DNA of 39,076 nucleotides from a virus: IMG/VR virus record IMGVR_UViG_3300010389_000045, positions 1-39,076 of that record. One strand, 5' to 3'. Position numbers and translations under genes: made by a program. The notes under the pieces were generated by a model that worked only from the letters and a program-made list of their open reading frames with translations, was not told where the DNA came from and did no database searches. Positions within the stretch are counted from its first letter, which is position 1. The number at the start of each line of letters is the position of its first letter. Below, one piece after another: positions 25,716 to 32,700 of the stretch.

Positions 25716-26002
25716 TACCACTTCACCTTGTCTGCCCAGTACGCCGCAGAGCACTTGCCTTTGGCGATGTTCTTGGCGTGACGGGCTTTGAACGACTTGC
25801 GGCGAGCCTTCTCTTTGTCGCTCTTCGGGTTCTTGCCTGCGCCCTTGACGCCCTGCTGCCCGAACCTGATGGTCTTGATCGAGCCGTCATCGCACTTGGC
25901 GACTACGACATGCGACTTGGTCGGGTGGTTGGGCGTGCGCTTCGGCTTGTTGTAGCCAGAGACGCCAGCGCGCTTCAGTCGGGGATCGGGTTTCTTGGCC
26001 AT
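25715..26002 (-). CDS. Small basic conserved phage protein (DUF5872/DUF6321-like)
   Basis: A 95-residue, strongly basic protein. The C-terminal half (GQQGVKGAGKNPKSDKEKA, then FKARHAKNI and SAAYWADKVKW) is a pattern I recognise from many cyanophage and other environmental phage proteins annotated as DUF5872 or DUF6321; the exact family name is from memory. Single cysteines at about 37 and 84. ATG 26002 lies one base after the stop of the upstream tiny gene. Nucleic-acid binding is likely from charge alone. Confidence 0.75.
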   Translation of the reverse strand: MAKKPDPRLKRAGVSGYNKPKRTPNHPTKSHVVVAKCDDGSIKTIRFGQQGVKGAGKNPKSDKEKARRKSFKARHAKNIAKGKCSAAYWADKVKW

Positions 26003-26003
26003 G

Positions 26004-26138
26004 TCACTTACTCTTCTTCGCGGTCTTAGCGGCCCGTCTGAAAGCTGCGTCAGTCGGGGCGCCCTTGTCGCCCTTATTGCGCATCTTCTTGCCAGACCTC
26101 TTCTTGGCATTGATGTTGGCGTACAAGCCTTTAGCCAT
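26004..26138 (-). CDS. Tiny basic conserved phage protein
   Basis: A 44-residue protein beginning MAKGLYANINAKKRSGKKMR and containing KGAPTDAAFRRAAKTAKK. The KGLYANINAK start recurs in many phage and environmental virus proteins of unknown function, often next to proteins like the one encoded just downstream. A strong ribosome-binding site (GAGGAGGAGAAGG) lies within the end of the upstream gene, which overlaps by eight bases. Confidence 0.75.
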   Translation of the reverse strand: MAKGLYANINAKKRSGKKMRNKGDKGAPTDAAFRRAAKTAKKSK

Positions 26139-26277
26139 TTGCCTTCTCCTCCTCTTCCAGATCTACAGGTTCGTCCGCAATCCACTCGCCGTCAAGCATT
26201 CGCTGGGCGACAGCAGGGCTGATGCCTGCCCGTCGCATCACGTCAGCCATGATTCCGTTCAGTACACGCTGTGTCAT
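26131..26277 (-). CDS. Small protein of unknown function, acidic tail
   Basis: A 48-residue protein: an amphipathic start (TQRVLNGIMADVMRRAG), a short second helix and an acidic end DLEEEEKANG. The glutamate codons form the ribosome-binding site of the next gene. Its ATG overlaps the previous stop as ATGA. No family is recognised; overlap on both sides supports a real gene. Confidence 0.6.
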   Translation of the reverse strand: MTQRVLNGIMADVMRRAGISPAVAQRMLDGEWIADEPVDLEEEEKANG

Positions 26278-26429
26278 TGGCAACTCTCACATGTCTCGGG
26301 GTTCTCTAGGTCACAGGCGCCGACGATCTCTTCGTTTGCGTCGTCGCCCCAGTCGATGGCGTCGTCGAACTGCTCGGCCAGATTGCCTAGCACTTCCATT
26401 AGGCGGCGGGGGTGTGTTGGCTCGCTCAC
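26274..26429 (-). CDS. Small acidic protein of unknown function
   Basis: A 51-residue protein (start MSEPTHPRRLMEVLGNLAEQ) with an acidic middle and CDLENPETCESC at the end, where three cysteines could bind a metal. The GTG start overlaps the RusA stop as GTGA, and its own stop overlaps the next ATG. Confidence 0.6.
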   Translation of the reverse strand: MSEPTHPRRLMEVLGNLAEQFDDAIDWGDDANEEIVGACDLENPETCESCQ

Positions 26430-26812
26430 TTGTCTTCCTCAGTTTTCCACAGGTGCCCTGTGGTTGTGGACAATAACACCGAGATCTGTTTGTCATCGAC
26501 ATACGCAATCCCATTCAGTGCATCTAGGACGGCTTTCAGGTAGTTGTCGATGTCTCCCCGCATCAGTGACGGCAGGTCTGTAGGCGCCACCTCTACCCAC
26601 ATGCCGTGTTTGTCGAAGTCGACAGACACCAGAACAGGGCCTTCCAGCGGTTTGCGTCTACCGAACTTCTTCTTCCACAGGGCTGCGATTTCGGCCTCGT
26701 GTTGCAGCGTGGCTGTGGGTGTAAACACTCGCCCACGGCGCCCAAGCCGAGGGCGTTGTTTCACCTTCGGCTTGAGCTGCATGTACATGCGCATGGGCTT
26801 GCGTCTGGTCAT
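26426..26812 (-). CDS. rusA: RusA-family Holliday junction resolvase
   Basis: A 128-residue endonuclease that resolves four-way DNA junctions. The family pattern is clear: basic KQRPRLGRRGRVFTP near residues 19-32, E39, then MRGDIDNYLKAVLDALNG (about 84-101) with D87 and D89, and YVDDKQI with D106/D107. These are the conserved acidic residues of RusA. ATG 26812 overlaps the stop of the WhiB gene; a GTG two codons upstream is less likely. It likely clears recombination intermediates before packaging. Confidence 0.93.
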   Translation of the reverse strand: MTRRKPMRMYMQLKPKVKQRPRLGRRGRVFTPTATLQHEAEIAALWKKKFGRRKPLEGPVLVSVDFDKHGMWVEVAPTDLPSLMRGDIDNYLKAVLDALNGIAYVDDKQISVLLSTTTGHLWKTEEDK

Positions 26813-27078
26813 TGCCACTCAATCCCTTTGGCTTCTGCCTGCTTGATGATGCGGCGTTGCCTGCCTGACTTGCCGCCCCAGATCCCCATCCACTCGTTGT
26901 TGTCCAGAGCGAACCGCAGGCACTCGTCTTTGACGGTGCAGGGGGCACACAGCTTCTCTGCTTGTTTCTGTGCAGAACCGCCCCGCTCAGGGAAGAAGTA
27001 GTCGGGGTTGATGCGGGTGATGCGGCAGTGGGCGTGTTCGACCCAGTCTCGGCTGGTGTTGTTCAGAAACTCACCCAT
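26809..27078 (-). CDS. WhiB-family Fe-S transcription regulator
   Basis: An 89-residue protein with the full WhiB signature: W12 and C18 (AHC), C44-x2-C47 and C53 to bind a [4Fe-4S] cluster, DYFFP before it, and GIWGGKSGRQRR (about 65-76) as the conserved turn and basic DNA-binding end. WhiB proteins are restricted to actinobacteria and their phages, where they act with the primary sigma factor. The gene overlaps the DUF6378-like gene by 16 bases and is coupled to rusA. It could redirect host transcription or block superinfection. Confidence 0.95.
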   Translation of the reverse strand: MGEFLNNTSRDWVEHAHCRITRINPDYFFPERGGSAQKQAEKLCAPCTVKDECLRFALDNNEWMGIWGGKSGRQRRIIKQAEAKGIEWQ

Positions 27079-27377
27079 CGCAGTCGTCCTTCCATACGAT
27101 CTGCATCCGCCAGCGCAGAGGGGTAGCCGCAGGCGGCGTAGCCTGCGATGTCGACGTAGTGGTCTTTCACCTCGGGCGAGGTCTTCATGCGAGCGATCTT
27201 GACCAGCATCATGAACACGGCCACGTCTGCCCGTGTGAACGGCCTGTTCATGTACGCAGACCACAGGTTGGCGATGTCGTTGAAGTTGTCCTCGGGGTCG
27301 CCGTAGTCGGCGTTGCGGTCGCTGCAGACGGCCTCTTCTGCTTCCAGCAGAACGGCACGACGGTCCTGTTCACTCAT
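27063..27377 (-). CDS. DUF6378-like phage protein
   Basis: A 104-residue protein with the pattern RNADYGDPEDNFNDIANLW (about 21-39), TRADVAVFMMLVKIARM and DHYVDIAGYAACG (about 72-84), which I recognise from a widespread phage family annotated as DUF6378. Acidic and histidine residues in helices recall MazG/nucleotide-hydrolase folds, but no function is proven here. The ATG lies inside the end of the preceding small gene. Confidence 0.8.
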   Translation of the reverse strand: MSEQDRRAVLLEAEEAVCSDRNADYGDPEDNFNDIANLWSAYMNRPFTRADVAVFMMLVKIARMKTSPEVKDHYVDIAGYAACGYPSALADADRMEGRLRWVSF

Positions 27378-27498
27378 TGCCCGTCTCCTGTAGCCGCCTG
27401 ATCCACTGAGCGGGCGTTTCCCCTGGACGGATGTCTTTGGACTCTGTGGCCCGCCTGAGCGGTTCGCCTAGTTCGAACTCCAGCTTGTGTTTCGACAC
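27370..27498 (-). CDS. Tiny protein of unknown function
   Basis: A 42-residue ORF (GTG start, SKHKLEFELGEPLRRATESK) ending in QWIRRLQETGNE. AGGAAAGGAC precedes the start and shares bases with the stop codon of the primase gene 12 bases upstream. The stop overlaps the next gene by eight bases. No family is recognised. Confidence 0.55.
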   Translation of the reverse strand: MSKHKLEFELGEPLRRATESKDIRPGETPAQWIRRLQETGNE

Positions 27499-27510
27499 GA
27501 GTGTCCTTTC

Positions 27511-28434
27511 CTACGAGACAGCCCCAGATGCTTTGGCAAGCATCCTGTCGAGCTGTGGTCGTCCTTTGTCTGCACGATGATCCCACTTAGGTGCATGCTG
27601 GTCATGGGCTTCGTACAGAAACTCCTGCGCCTCTGACAGGGACAGGTCGCACTTGGTCAGTTCACGGCTGAATGCCCACAGCCATTCGGAGCGGTCGTCC
27701 TGTCGTCCGCACCCGTGGGTGTACATGTGCCAGGCCAGACCAGACATGCGTCGCCGTGCCGACTTGGCACGGCTCACGCTGCCGCTGCCGAAACTCTTGG
27801 CAGTGACCAGCTGTGGTGCTTTGTACAGGGCTGCCAGTGGCTCCAGCGTGGGGGCGTCTACAGCTGAGGCGTGTGCGGCTGTGACGAACTCGTCGAGCGT
27901 GTGGTCGACGACCATGCGTCGGCGTTCGTCTGCGCCTGGGTTGTTGCCTGGGTACGGCAGTCTGACGTAGTTGCCGACTGCGCCGTCTGCCAGGGTCGAC
28001 TGCTTGGGGTTGATCTCACGGGTGGGTGCTTGTGCGATCTGTGCAGCAGCGAGCAGGGCGTGACGCATGAGTTGTGCGGGCACCCAGTCTTGGGCGAAGA
28101 CCCAGACGTGGTAGCCCTTGGAGCGTGAGCGTTCGATCCAGCCTGTGACACCGAACTTGCGGAGGACGGTGACGATGTTGCTGGCGTGGATCAGCGACGC
28201 TTCTTCGCCTTCGTCTACGTCGATGCAGCCCCAGTGGACGACGAACCCGTCAGGTGTCTGCACCATCGGGTACACGCCTGCCTGTGGCCCTCCGTTCAGG
28301 TGCTGCTGCATCTGCGTGACCCACCAGGCCATGTGGTCGGCGGTGGTCTTGTGGGGGCTGCGCTCGCAGCCGCCTTCTTCTGTGCCGATGACGGCAGGGT
28401 TCCCTTGGAACAGGGTGATGAATGTGTCAGTCAT
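27511..28434 (-). CDS. Archaeo-eukaryotic-type primase (TOTE-like AEP)
   Basis: A 307-residue primase or primase-polymerase. CIDVD places metal ligands at D72 and D74; SRSKGYHVWVF (103-113) supplies the basic residue and H109; EINPKQS (140-146) and GNYVRLPYPG (154-163) match the later AEP motifs seen in TOTE-type primases. The C-terminal part (about 215-307) is helical with a cysteine in HGCGRQ, perhaps a PriCT-like region. ATG 28434 is chosen because AGGGGGGA precedes it. It lies seven bases after the helicase gene, so the two probably work together. No separate DNA polymerase is seen in the window. Confidence 0.88.
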   Translation of the reverse strand: MTDTFITLFQGNPAVIGTEEGGCERSPHKTTADHMAWWVTQMQQHLNGGPQAGVYPMVQTPDGFVVHWGCIDVDEGEEASLIHASNIVTVLRKFGVTGWIERSRSKGYHVWVFAQDWVPAQLMRHALLAAAQIAQAPTREINPKQSTLADGAVGNYVRLPYPGNNPGADERRRMVVDHTLDEFVTAAHASAVDAPTLEPLAALYKAPQLVTAKSFGSGSVSRAKSARRRMSGLAWHMYTHGCGRQDDRSEWLWAFSRELTKCDLSLSEAQEFLYEAHDQHAPKWDHRADKGRPQLDRMLAKASGAVS

Positions 28435-28441
28435 GTCCCCC

Positions 28442-29533
28442 CTAGAACATGGGTCGGTCGGGCACCTCGGCGGGCTGGCTGGCTGCGACCTCGTCCTTGA
28501 GGGCTTGCAGGGCTGCAGCGTTGTGCTCGGCACGTGATGCCGTGGGGCCTGCGCCGTCGTCAATGCGGACGAAACGGTCGCCTTCCTGCATGGGCCTGAT
28601 GGCGCCTGTCTCAGAGGCGATGTGCAGGTCGACGTAGCCTGTCTTCGACGGTGGCCGCTTGTTCTTGACGACACCGACGGTGATGCTGTTCTGCTCAGCC
28701 TCACGCTCGTAGGCGTCCAGCGTCTCGTCCTGACACTTGCGGAACACTTCGACCACGTAGGTCGCTTCGTTCTCGCCGCCGTACCGCATGCCGTCCATGC
28801 CCTTGGCCTGACCACGTTCGCCACGCTTGCCCTGATGCAGGCAGATGACGGGGCGCTTGGTGCCCTTGGCAAACCGCTTGAGTTCCTGCACCTTCCACGT
28901 GACGCCGTCGTGGTCGGCGTCGCCAGGGATCAACTCCAGATAGTCGATGAAGATCCCCTGTGTAGGCGCCTCCCAGTACGCCTCGCATTCCATGACAGCC
29001 TTGCGCATGTCGTTGAAGTCGAGGCCGTCGTCGATGACAACGAGGTTGGGGAAGTCGTCGGCAGCGACGGTGCGCAGCAGCTCGATCATGTCGCTGTCGC
29101 CTGCCTTGATGGCCTGCTCGACATGCTCGGGGTTCAGCCCTCGCATGATGGCTGCGAGCTTCATCAGCACTAGCTCTGCCATCTCGTCAGGGGTGAACAG
29201 GATGAAGCGACCATGTGCGTTGTTGCAGATGGCCTGCATGACCAGCTGCGTTTTGCCGCTGTGTGCTCGTCCCGTGACGAAGCACAGGTCGCCGTTGCCA
29301 ACGCCTCGCATCATCAGGTCCAAGTCTCGGATGCCCCACATCAACCGTCCTTCGGTGTTCTGTAAAGCATCGACCAGCGGGTCTACCGCTGAGTTCAGGT
29401 GACGAACGAACCTCCACTCGGGAGCAGACGCAGAATCTTCCTCTGCGCCTGCTCCCGTGCCATGGGAGGTGGTCTGGGCCGCTTCTATTGCGGCGTCGAT
29501 TGAGTCGTCATCCAACAGTCGTGGCAAAGCCAT
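28442..29533 (-). CDS. DnaB-like replicative helicase (RecA-fold ATPase)
   Basis: A 363-residue ATPase. Walker A is GRAHSGKT (88-95), Walker B IFIDYLE (194-200), and VICLHQGKRG (about 229-238) matches the sensor segment of DnaB/KaiC-like helicases. The DnaB N-terminal domain is missing or reduced to a charged linker of about 60 residues. It should unwind the fork for replication. GGGAGGC precedes ATG 29533. A helicase-primase pair is encoded with the next gene; a RadA-like recombination role is less likely. Confidence 0.85.
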   Translation of the reverse strand: MALPRLLDDDSIDAAIEAAQTTSHGTGAGAEEDSASAPEWRFVRHLNSAVDPLVDALQNTEGRLMWGIRDLDLMMRGVGNGDLCFVTGRAHSGKTQLVMQAICNNAHGRFILFTPDEMAELVLMKLAAIMRGLNPEHVEQAIKAGDSDMIELLRTVAADDFPNLVVIDDGLDFNDMRKAVMECEAYWEAPTQGIFIDYLELIPGDADHDGVTWKVQELKRFAKGTKRPVICLHQGKRGERGQAKGMDGMRYGGENEATYVVEVFRKCQDETLDAYEREAEQNSITVGVVKNKRPPSKTGYVDLHIASETGAIRPMQEGDRFVRIDDGAGPTASRAEHNAAALQALKDEVAASQPAEVPDRPMF

Positions 29534-29557
29534 GTGTGCCTCCCAGGCAGGTTGGTT

Positions 29558-29600
29558 GGGGCAGGGAGCGCCGAAGGGGGGTGTGGTCGCCCCCTGCCCC
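29558..29600 (-). terminator. Hairpin upstream of the helicase gene
   Basis: GGGGCAGGG (29558-29566) pairs with CCCTGCCCC (29592-29600), extended by GCG/CGC across one mismatch, around a loop of about 17 bases. No U-tract follows on the minus strand. It may separate expression of the upstream gene from the helicase. Confidence 0.5.
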
Positions 29601-29614
29601 AGATCGTGGACGGC

Positions 29615-30100
29615 TTACAGCCAGACCGCCAGGCCCGATTCCTTGTGCTTCAGGTCGGGGCTGTTGGGCTTGTACTCGCCAGCCGCCTTCTTCGGGCGGT
29701 TGTCCCAGAACTCGTCGGGTGCCGCCTGGTAGCGGGCGGTGCCCCACGCCTTGTTCGCAGCCTTCTCGGCCTTGTCACGGGTGTCGGCGGCGTGCGGCGG
29801 CATCGGTGACACAGCCGCTGCGGGGGCAGCGGCGGGTGCGGGAGCGGCGACGTTCTGTGCGCCTGGGAACTCCTGATGAACCAGATCTTCAAAGTCAGGT
29901 TCGTAGTCGGGGACAGCCTGCACGACAGGGGCCACGGCACCTGTCTCTGCAGCGATCCGCCACACGACGGAGTCGATGTAGGCGGCAGCCTCTGCCAACG
30001 CCTTGTCTGTCTTGCCAGCGACGATCATGTCGATCGCTCCCTTGACCGCCACCTGTGCGACGATCAGCTGGTCCTTCGGGCTGAAGTCAGCCTTGCTCAT
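29615..30100 (-). CDS. Putative single-strand DNA-binding or replication accessory protein
   Basis: A 161-residue protein in the replication block. The N-terminal helical part (about 5-60) is followed by an alanine/proline linker (about 83-105), and the end KPNSPDLKHKESGLAVWL resembles a short domain found at the C-terminus of many phage proteins, some annotated as ssDNA-binding. There is no clear OB-fold, so the role is uncertain. AGGAGGG precedes ATG 30100 at good spacing; the upstream extension of the frame is rejected. Confidence 0.55.
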   Translation of the reverse strand: MSKADFSPKDQLIVAQVAVKGAIDMIVAGKTDKALAEAAAYIDSVVWRIAAETGAVAPVVQAVPDYEPDFEDLVHQEFPGAQNVAAPAPAAAPAAAVSPMPPHAADTRDKAEKAANKAWGTARYQAAPDEFWDNRPKKAAGEYKPNSPDLKHKESGLAVWL

Positions 30101-30123
30101 GTTGCCCTCCTGTGGGCTATCTG

Positions 30124-30148
30124 TGGGGGTGCTCTGTCTTGCCCCCCA
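30124..30148 (-). terminator. Small GC-rich hairpin
   Basis: TGGGGG (30124-30129) pairs with CCCCCA (30143-30148) around 13 bases. It lies between the RecB-like nuclease gene and the next gene on the minus strand, without a U-tract, so its termination strength is doubtful. Confidence 0.4.
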
Positions 30149-30190
30149 ACTGGTTTCCCAATGTAGCCGCCGCTTTACGCAGCGGTCCAA

Positions 30191-31027
30191 TCATCGGATG
30201 TGTTGGCCCTTGCAGGTGTCCCAGGCGGGGCACCACTTCTGACTGCACAGAGCGTGCTGGTCGTTCTTGGGCCAGGGCACGTCGACACTCATGCCTTCAC
30301 GCATGGCAACGAAGCTGCGCAGCTGCTCCAGCAGCCACGCAGCATGGCCGTGCGTGCGTGTGGTGTCGAACGTGTCTGCGATCGGTTCAGGCGTCTTCGT
30401 GACGACTGCGAACGTGAACGGGATCTCCCATTCGTCGCCACCCCAAAAGATCTCCAGGGCTGTGGCTTCGCCGTGGGCGTCTACAAGATCCTGCAGGCGT
30501 GCGGCTGTGGCGTAGAAGGTGGGCTGGACGTACCAGCGGTCGATCTCCCAGCCGACGTAGCGGTCGAGACGGGCGGCGGTCTTCCAGTCCCAGATGCGTC
30601 CGTGGATGTCACGGGCGTCCCACGTGCCTGCCAGGCGGATCGAGCCATCGGGTGCCAGCGGCACGTTGAAGCTGCGTTCGATCTCGGATGGGTCCACTGG
30701 CGGGACATGCGGGACGACACTCACGCTGAGTCGCCCCGCACACCCCTCCAGCTTGCCCCGCAGGGTGTCATCGCCCTTGATCTGCACACGCTGAAAGTCA
30801 CCAGCTTCCAGCCTTGTGTCCAGCCAGGCCATGGCATCATGCAGGGCTTCCCCGTGCCCCAGCCCATGCAGGCGCCCCTCCATGTACTCATGGACCGCCG
30901 TGCCTAGCACGGTTGCGTCTGAGTCTGGGGAGTCCCAGGCGGGGTCGAACGCTGAACGCCGACCCCGCTCTGGGCACAGCAGGAAGTCCTTGGCCCACGA
31001 CTGGCGGAAGGTGTGGGCAGACTTCAT
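30191..31027 (-). CDS. RecB/Cas4-like Fe-S exonuclease
   Basis: A 278-residue PD-(D/E)xK nuclease. The RecB-family motifs appear in order: LGTAVHEYME with H46, AGTWDARD with D137, IWDWKT with D147 and K149, and VQPTFYA with Q168 and Y172. Cysteines C18, C261, C266 and C272 have the Cas4/AddB arrangement for a [4Fe-4S] cluster. It probably resects DNA ends for recombination or degrades host DNA. The start lies one base after the upstream stop. No CRISPR array is present, so an adaptation role is not supported. Confidence 0.9.
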   Translation of the reverse strand: MKSAHTFRQSWAKDFLLCPERGRRSAFDPAWDSPDSDATVLGTAVHEYMEGRLHGLGHGEALHDAMAWLDTRLEAGDFQRVQIKGDDTLRGKLEGCAGRLSVSVVPHVPPVDPSEIERSFNVPLAPDGSIRLAGTWDARDIHGRIWDWKTAARLDRYVGWEIDRWYVQPTFYATAARLQDLVDAHGEATALEIFWGGDEWEIPFTFAVVTKTPEPIADTFDTTRTHGHAAWLLEQLRSFVAMREGMSVDVPWPKNDQHALCSQKWCPAWDTCKGQHIR

Positions 31028-31028
31028 G

Positions 31029-31541
31029 TCACACGCGCTTTCCACGGGCCAGGCGTGTGCGCTCCGTGTTGATGGCATCGTCCCCGCCGTTGCGATGCAG
31101 GTACTGGTAGAAGGCCCATGTCGTGCCATCGTAGCCCAGGGTTACGAGATGGTCATACACTGCCTTCTTCGTCAGGTGCGGGTTCTGTTTCCACACAGCC
31201 TCACCGTACCTGCAGTACATCTTGCGTACCTGGGTGATGCTCAGGCCACGGGCGGTGTACGACGACTCGTCGTCGTCACGCACACGCAGGTTGAACAGCA
31301 GTTCCATCTTGGCGTCGTAGCGGTCTACGTCTTCTGGCCAGTCAAAGAACTCGTCCATGACAGCCACAAGGTCACGCAGCCGTACCTGGGATTCCAGATA
31401 GTCGAGCAGCGGTAGCTCTTCTGGCACCCTGTACACGCCGTGCGTGACAGGCACAGGTTTGGTGACAGTCACGTCATCTAGGTCTGTGCGTGCGCCGCCT
31501 GCGAGCACGTCTGCGAGCGGCACGTTGTCCATGTATCCCAT
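31029..31541 (-). CDS. Unknown protein, possible C-terminal HTH
   Basis: A 170-residue protein. The N-terminal half has beta segments and prolines, the middle (ELPLLDYLESQVRLRDLVAVMDEFFDW) is helical, and the C-terminus (LTKKAVYDHLVTLGYDGTTWAFYQYL) could be a helix-turn-helix, followed by a basic end. Its place beside the Fe-S nuclease suggests a replication or recombination accessory. ATG 31541 follows GAGGAG, which is part of the upstream gene. Confidence 0.6.
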   Translation of the reverse strand: MGYMDNVPLADVLAGGARTDLDDVTVTKPVPVTHGVYRVPEELPLLDYLESQVRLRDLVAVMDEFFDWPEDVDRYDAKMELLFNLRVRDDDESSYTARGLSITQVRKMYCRYGEAVWKQNPHLTKKAVYDHLVTLGYDGTTWAFYQYLHRNGGDDAINTERTRLARGKRV

Positions 31542-31543
31542 GG

Positions 31544-31762
31544 TCACTCCTCTTCGTCTGGGTCTGGTCCCCAGCAGGGGACGCACATGTATGCGCCTGT
31601 GCGTGCAGCGATCACGATCTCACGCTTGTCTGCGTCGAGATCAGGGAACGCCTTCTGCACAAGCTGGCCTTCGTTGTATGCACGCATGCCTGACCTGGGC
31701 ACGTCGACCTTGTCGACCGTGCCGCAGATCATGCACTTCGCTCGTACCTGTGTTGTGGCCAT
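31544..31762 (-). CDS. Small zinc-ribbon-like protein
   Basis: A 72-residue protein with CMIC at about residues 10-13 and CVPC at about 60-63, a spacing typical of a four-cysteine zinc ribbon, and an acidic DPDEEE tail. Its ATG overlaps the previous stop (TGATG). A role in nucleic-acid or protein binding is likely, with no further assignment possible. Confidence 0.65.
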   Translation of the reverse strand: MATTQVRAKCMICGTVDKVDVPRSGMRAYNEGQLVQKAFPDLDADKREIVIAARTGAYMCVPCWGPDPDEEE

Positions 31763-31896
31763 CACTCCTCCTCTTCACGCCACTGGTCAAAGCGACGCAG
31801 GGCATCCAGGCGCAGGGATGCGCCCGTGCCGTACACGCCTGTCGCACGAGCCTGGCGGGCCTTGCGGCGAGCCCTTTCTGCGGGTGTCTCACTCAT
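31762..31896 (-). CDS. Tiny basic protein with acidic tail
   Basis: A 44-residue ORF: MSETPAERARRKARQARATG then VYGTGASLRLDALRRFDQW and REEEE. The glutamate codons form a GAGGAGGAG just before the next start. Both ends overlap neighbours (ATGA at its start, TGATG at its end). Function unknown. Confidence 0.6.
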   Translation of the reverse strand: MSETPAERARRKARQARATGVYGTGASLRLDALRRFDQWREEEE

Positions 31897-32123
31897 TCGA
31901 CAACCTCGGCTGCGAGCAGACCTGACTGCAGGCGCATGACCTGCGCTTCGGCGGTCCAGCCCGCCTTGTCTTCGCCTTCAACAATGATCACGTTGTTTGA
32001 CCCAGGGAAGCCGTAGCCGCTGGTGGCAACCTCGAAGTTGCTGTACAGGTACTGCTCTGCCCGCTCCTTCGTGTCTTCCCAGGTAGCGGTTTTGCCATTG
32101 ACCAAGATGTAAATGGTCCTCAT
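31893..32123 (-). CDS. Small protein of unknown function
   Basis: A 76-residue protein with alternating beta and helix (MRTIYILVNGKTATW, ERAEQYLYSN, NVIIVEGEDKAGW). It starts at ATG 32123, which overlaps the stop of the membrane protein gene (TAATG). No motif is recognised. Confidence 0.6.
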   Translation of the reverse strand: MRTIYILVNGKTATWEDTKERAEQYLYSNFEVATSGYGFPGSNNVIIVEGEDKAGWTAEAQVMRLQSGLLAAEVVE

Positions 32124-32362
32124 TATTTGCTCCAATCGCTGTAGTTCTCAGGCAACAGGGGTGCCTGCTCTAGTTGGTCTTCATCTGTGTGCAGGTGGCC
32201 TTTCAATCCACCGTTGTAGAGGTTCGGTTGCATCTGCCGCCAGAACTCTTCTGCGTCTGCACGACGCTGCTTGTCACGCTCGTACCACTTGACCAGCGCC
32301 AGCGTGCCGATGGCACACAGGCACAGGATGATGGCGTAGAACGTGGCTATGTAGGAGTCCAA
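32123..32362 (-). CDS. Small membrane protein
   Basis: A 79-residue protein with one N-terminal hydrophobic segment (about 4-26, YIATFYAIILCLCAIGTLALVKW) and a charged cytoplasmic part (ERDKQRRADAEEFWRQ). It starts with TTG 32362, supported by a strong GGAGGTG five bases upstream. A membrane protein made early could mediate superinfection exclusion or alter the envelope; this is inference. Confidence 0.65.
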   Translation of the reverse strand: MDSYIATFYAIILCLCAIGTLALVKWYERDKQRRADAEEFWRQMQPNLYNGGLKGHLHTDEDQLEQAPLLPENYSDWSK

Positions 32363-32409
32363 GTAGACACCTCCGTATGTCTGTGGATGCCCTTGTTGAC
32401 ATCAGCCAA

Positions 32410-32435
32410 CCCGCCGCCCCCGCAGGGGCGACGGG
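32410..32435 (-). terminator. GC-rich hairpin between single-gene units
   Basis: CCCGCCGCCCC (32410-32420) pairs with GGGGCGACGGG (32425-32435). The one mismatch on the plus strand becomes a G-U pair in the minus-strand RNA, so the hairpin suits minus-strand transcripts. It follows the gene at 32447-32638. There is no U-tract. Confidence 0.6.
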
Positions 32436-32446
32436 CTGGGTGTCGC

Positions 32447-32638
32447 CTACAAGTCTCGGGAGTGCATCAGAGGCTTGGGCGCAGGCTGCACAGCCACGCT
32501 CGTGAGCCACCACTTGCGGTTGCCGTCGATGCGAAACTCTGTGAGCAGCTCTTCTGCCACGTCCTCGATTGTGTCCAGATACTCGCCCTTGTCATCGGGC
32601 AAACCGTCCTTCAGGTGGACGTTCACTACCAGGCGCAT
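32447..32638 (-). CDS. Small protein of unknown function
   Basis: A 63-residue protein: MRLVVNVHLKDGLPDDKGEY, a helix DTIEDVAEELLTEF, then beta RKWWLTSVAVQPAP. The beta-alpha-beta layout could be a small ferredoxin-like fold. AAGGAGG precedes ATG 32638. It forms a single-gene unit between two hairpins. Confidence 0.6.
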   Translation of the reverse strand: MRLVVNVHLKDGLPDDKGEYLDTIEDVAEELLTEFRIDGNRKWWLTSVAVQPAPKPLMHSRDL

Positions 32639-32660
32639 GTGCGCCTCCTTCCTGTGGGGG

Positions 32661-32696
32661 TGTGTCTGCGGGGGACCGTAGCCCCCCGCACACACA
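32661..32696 (-). terminator. Strong hairpin after the DUF932 gene
   Basis: TGCGGGGG (32667-32674) pairs with CCCCCGCA (32683-32690), and the stem extends through TGTGT/ACACA to 32661 and 32696 with one mismatch. It directly follows the DUF932 stop on the minus strand. Confidence 0.65.
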
Positions 32697-32700
32697 CTGG

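Noticed and set aside
9246-26588. Exact 2500-base spacing between pairs of TGTAGGCGCC copies
   Set aside because: Two equal intervals among five copies can be chance; the third interval (2382) breaks the pattern.
30191-31027. Cas4-like nuclease as part of a CRISPR system
   Set aside because: No repeat array or other cas gene is present; Fe-S RecB nucleases are common in phage replication modules.
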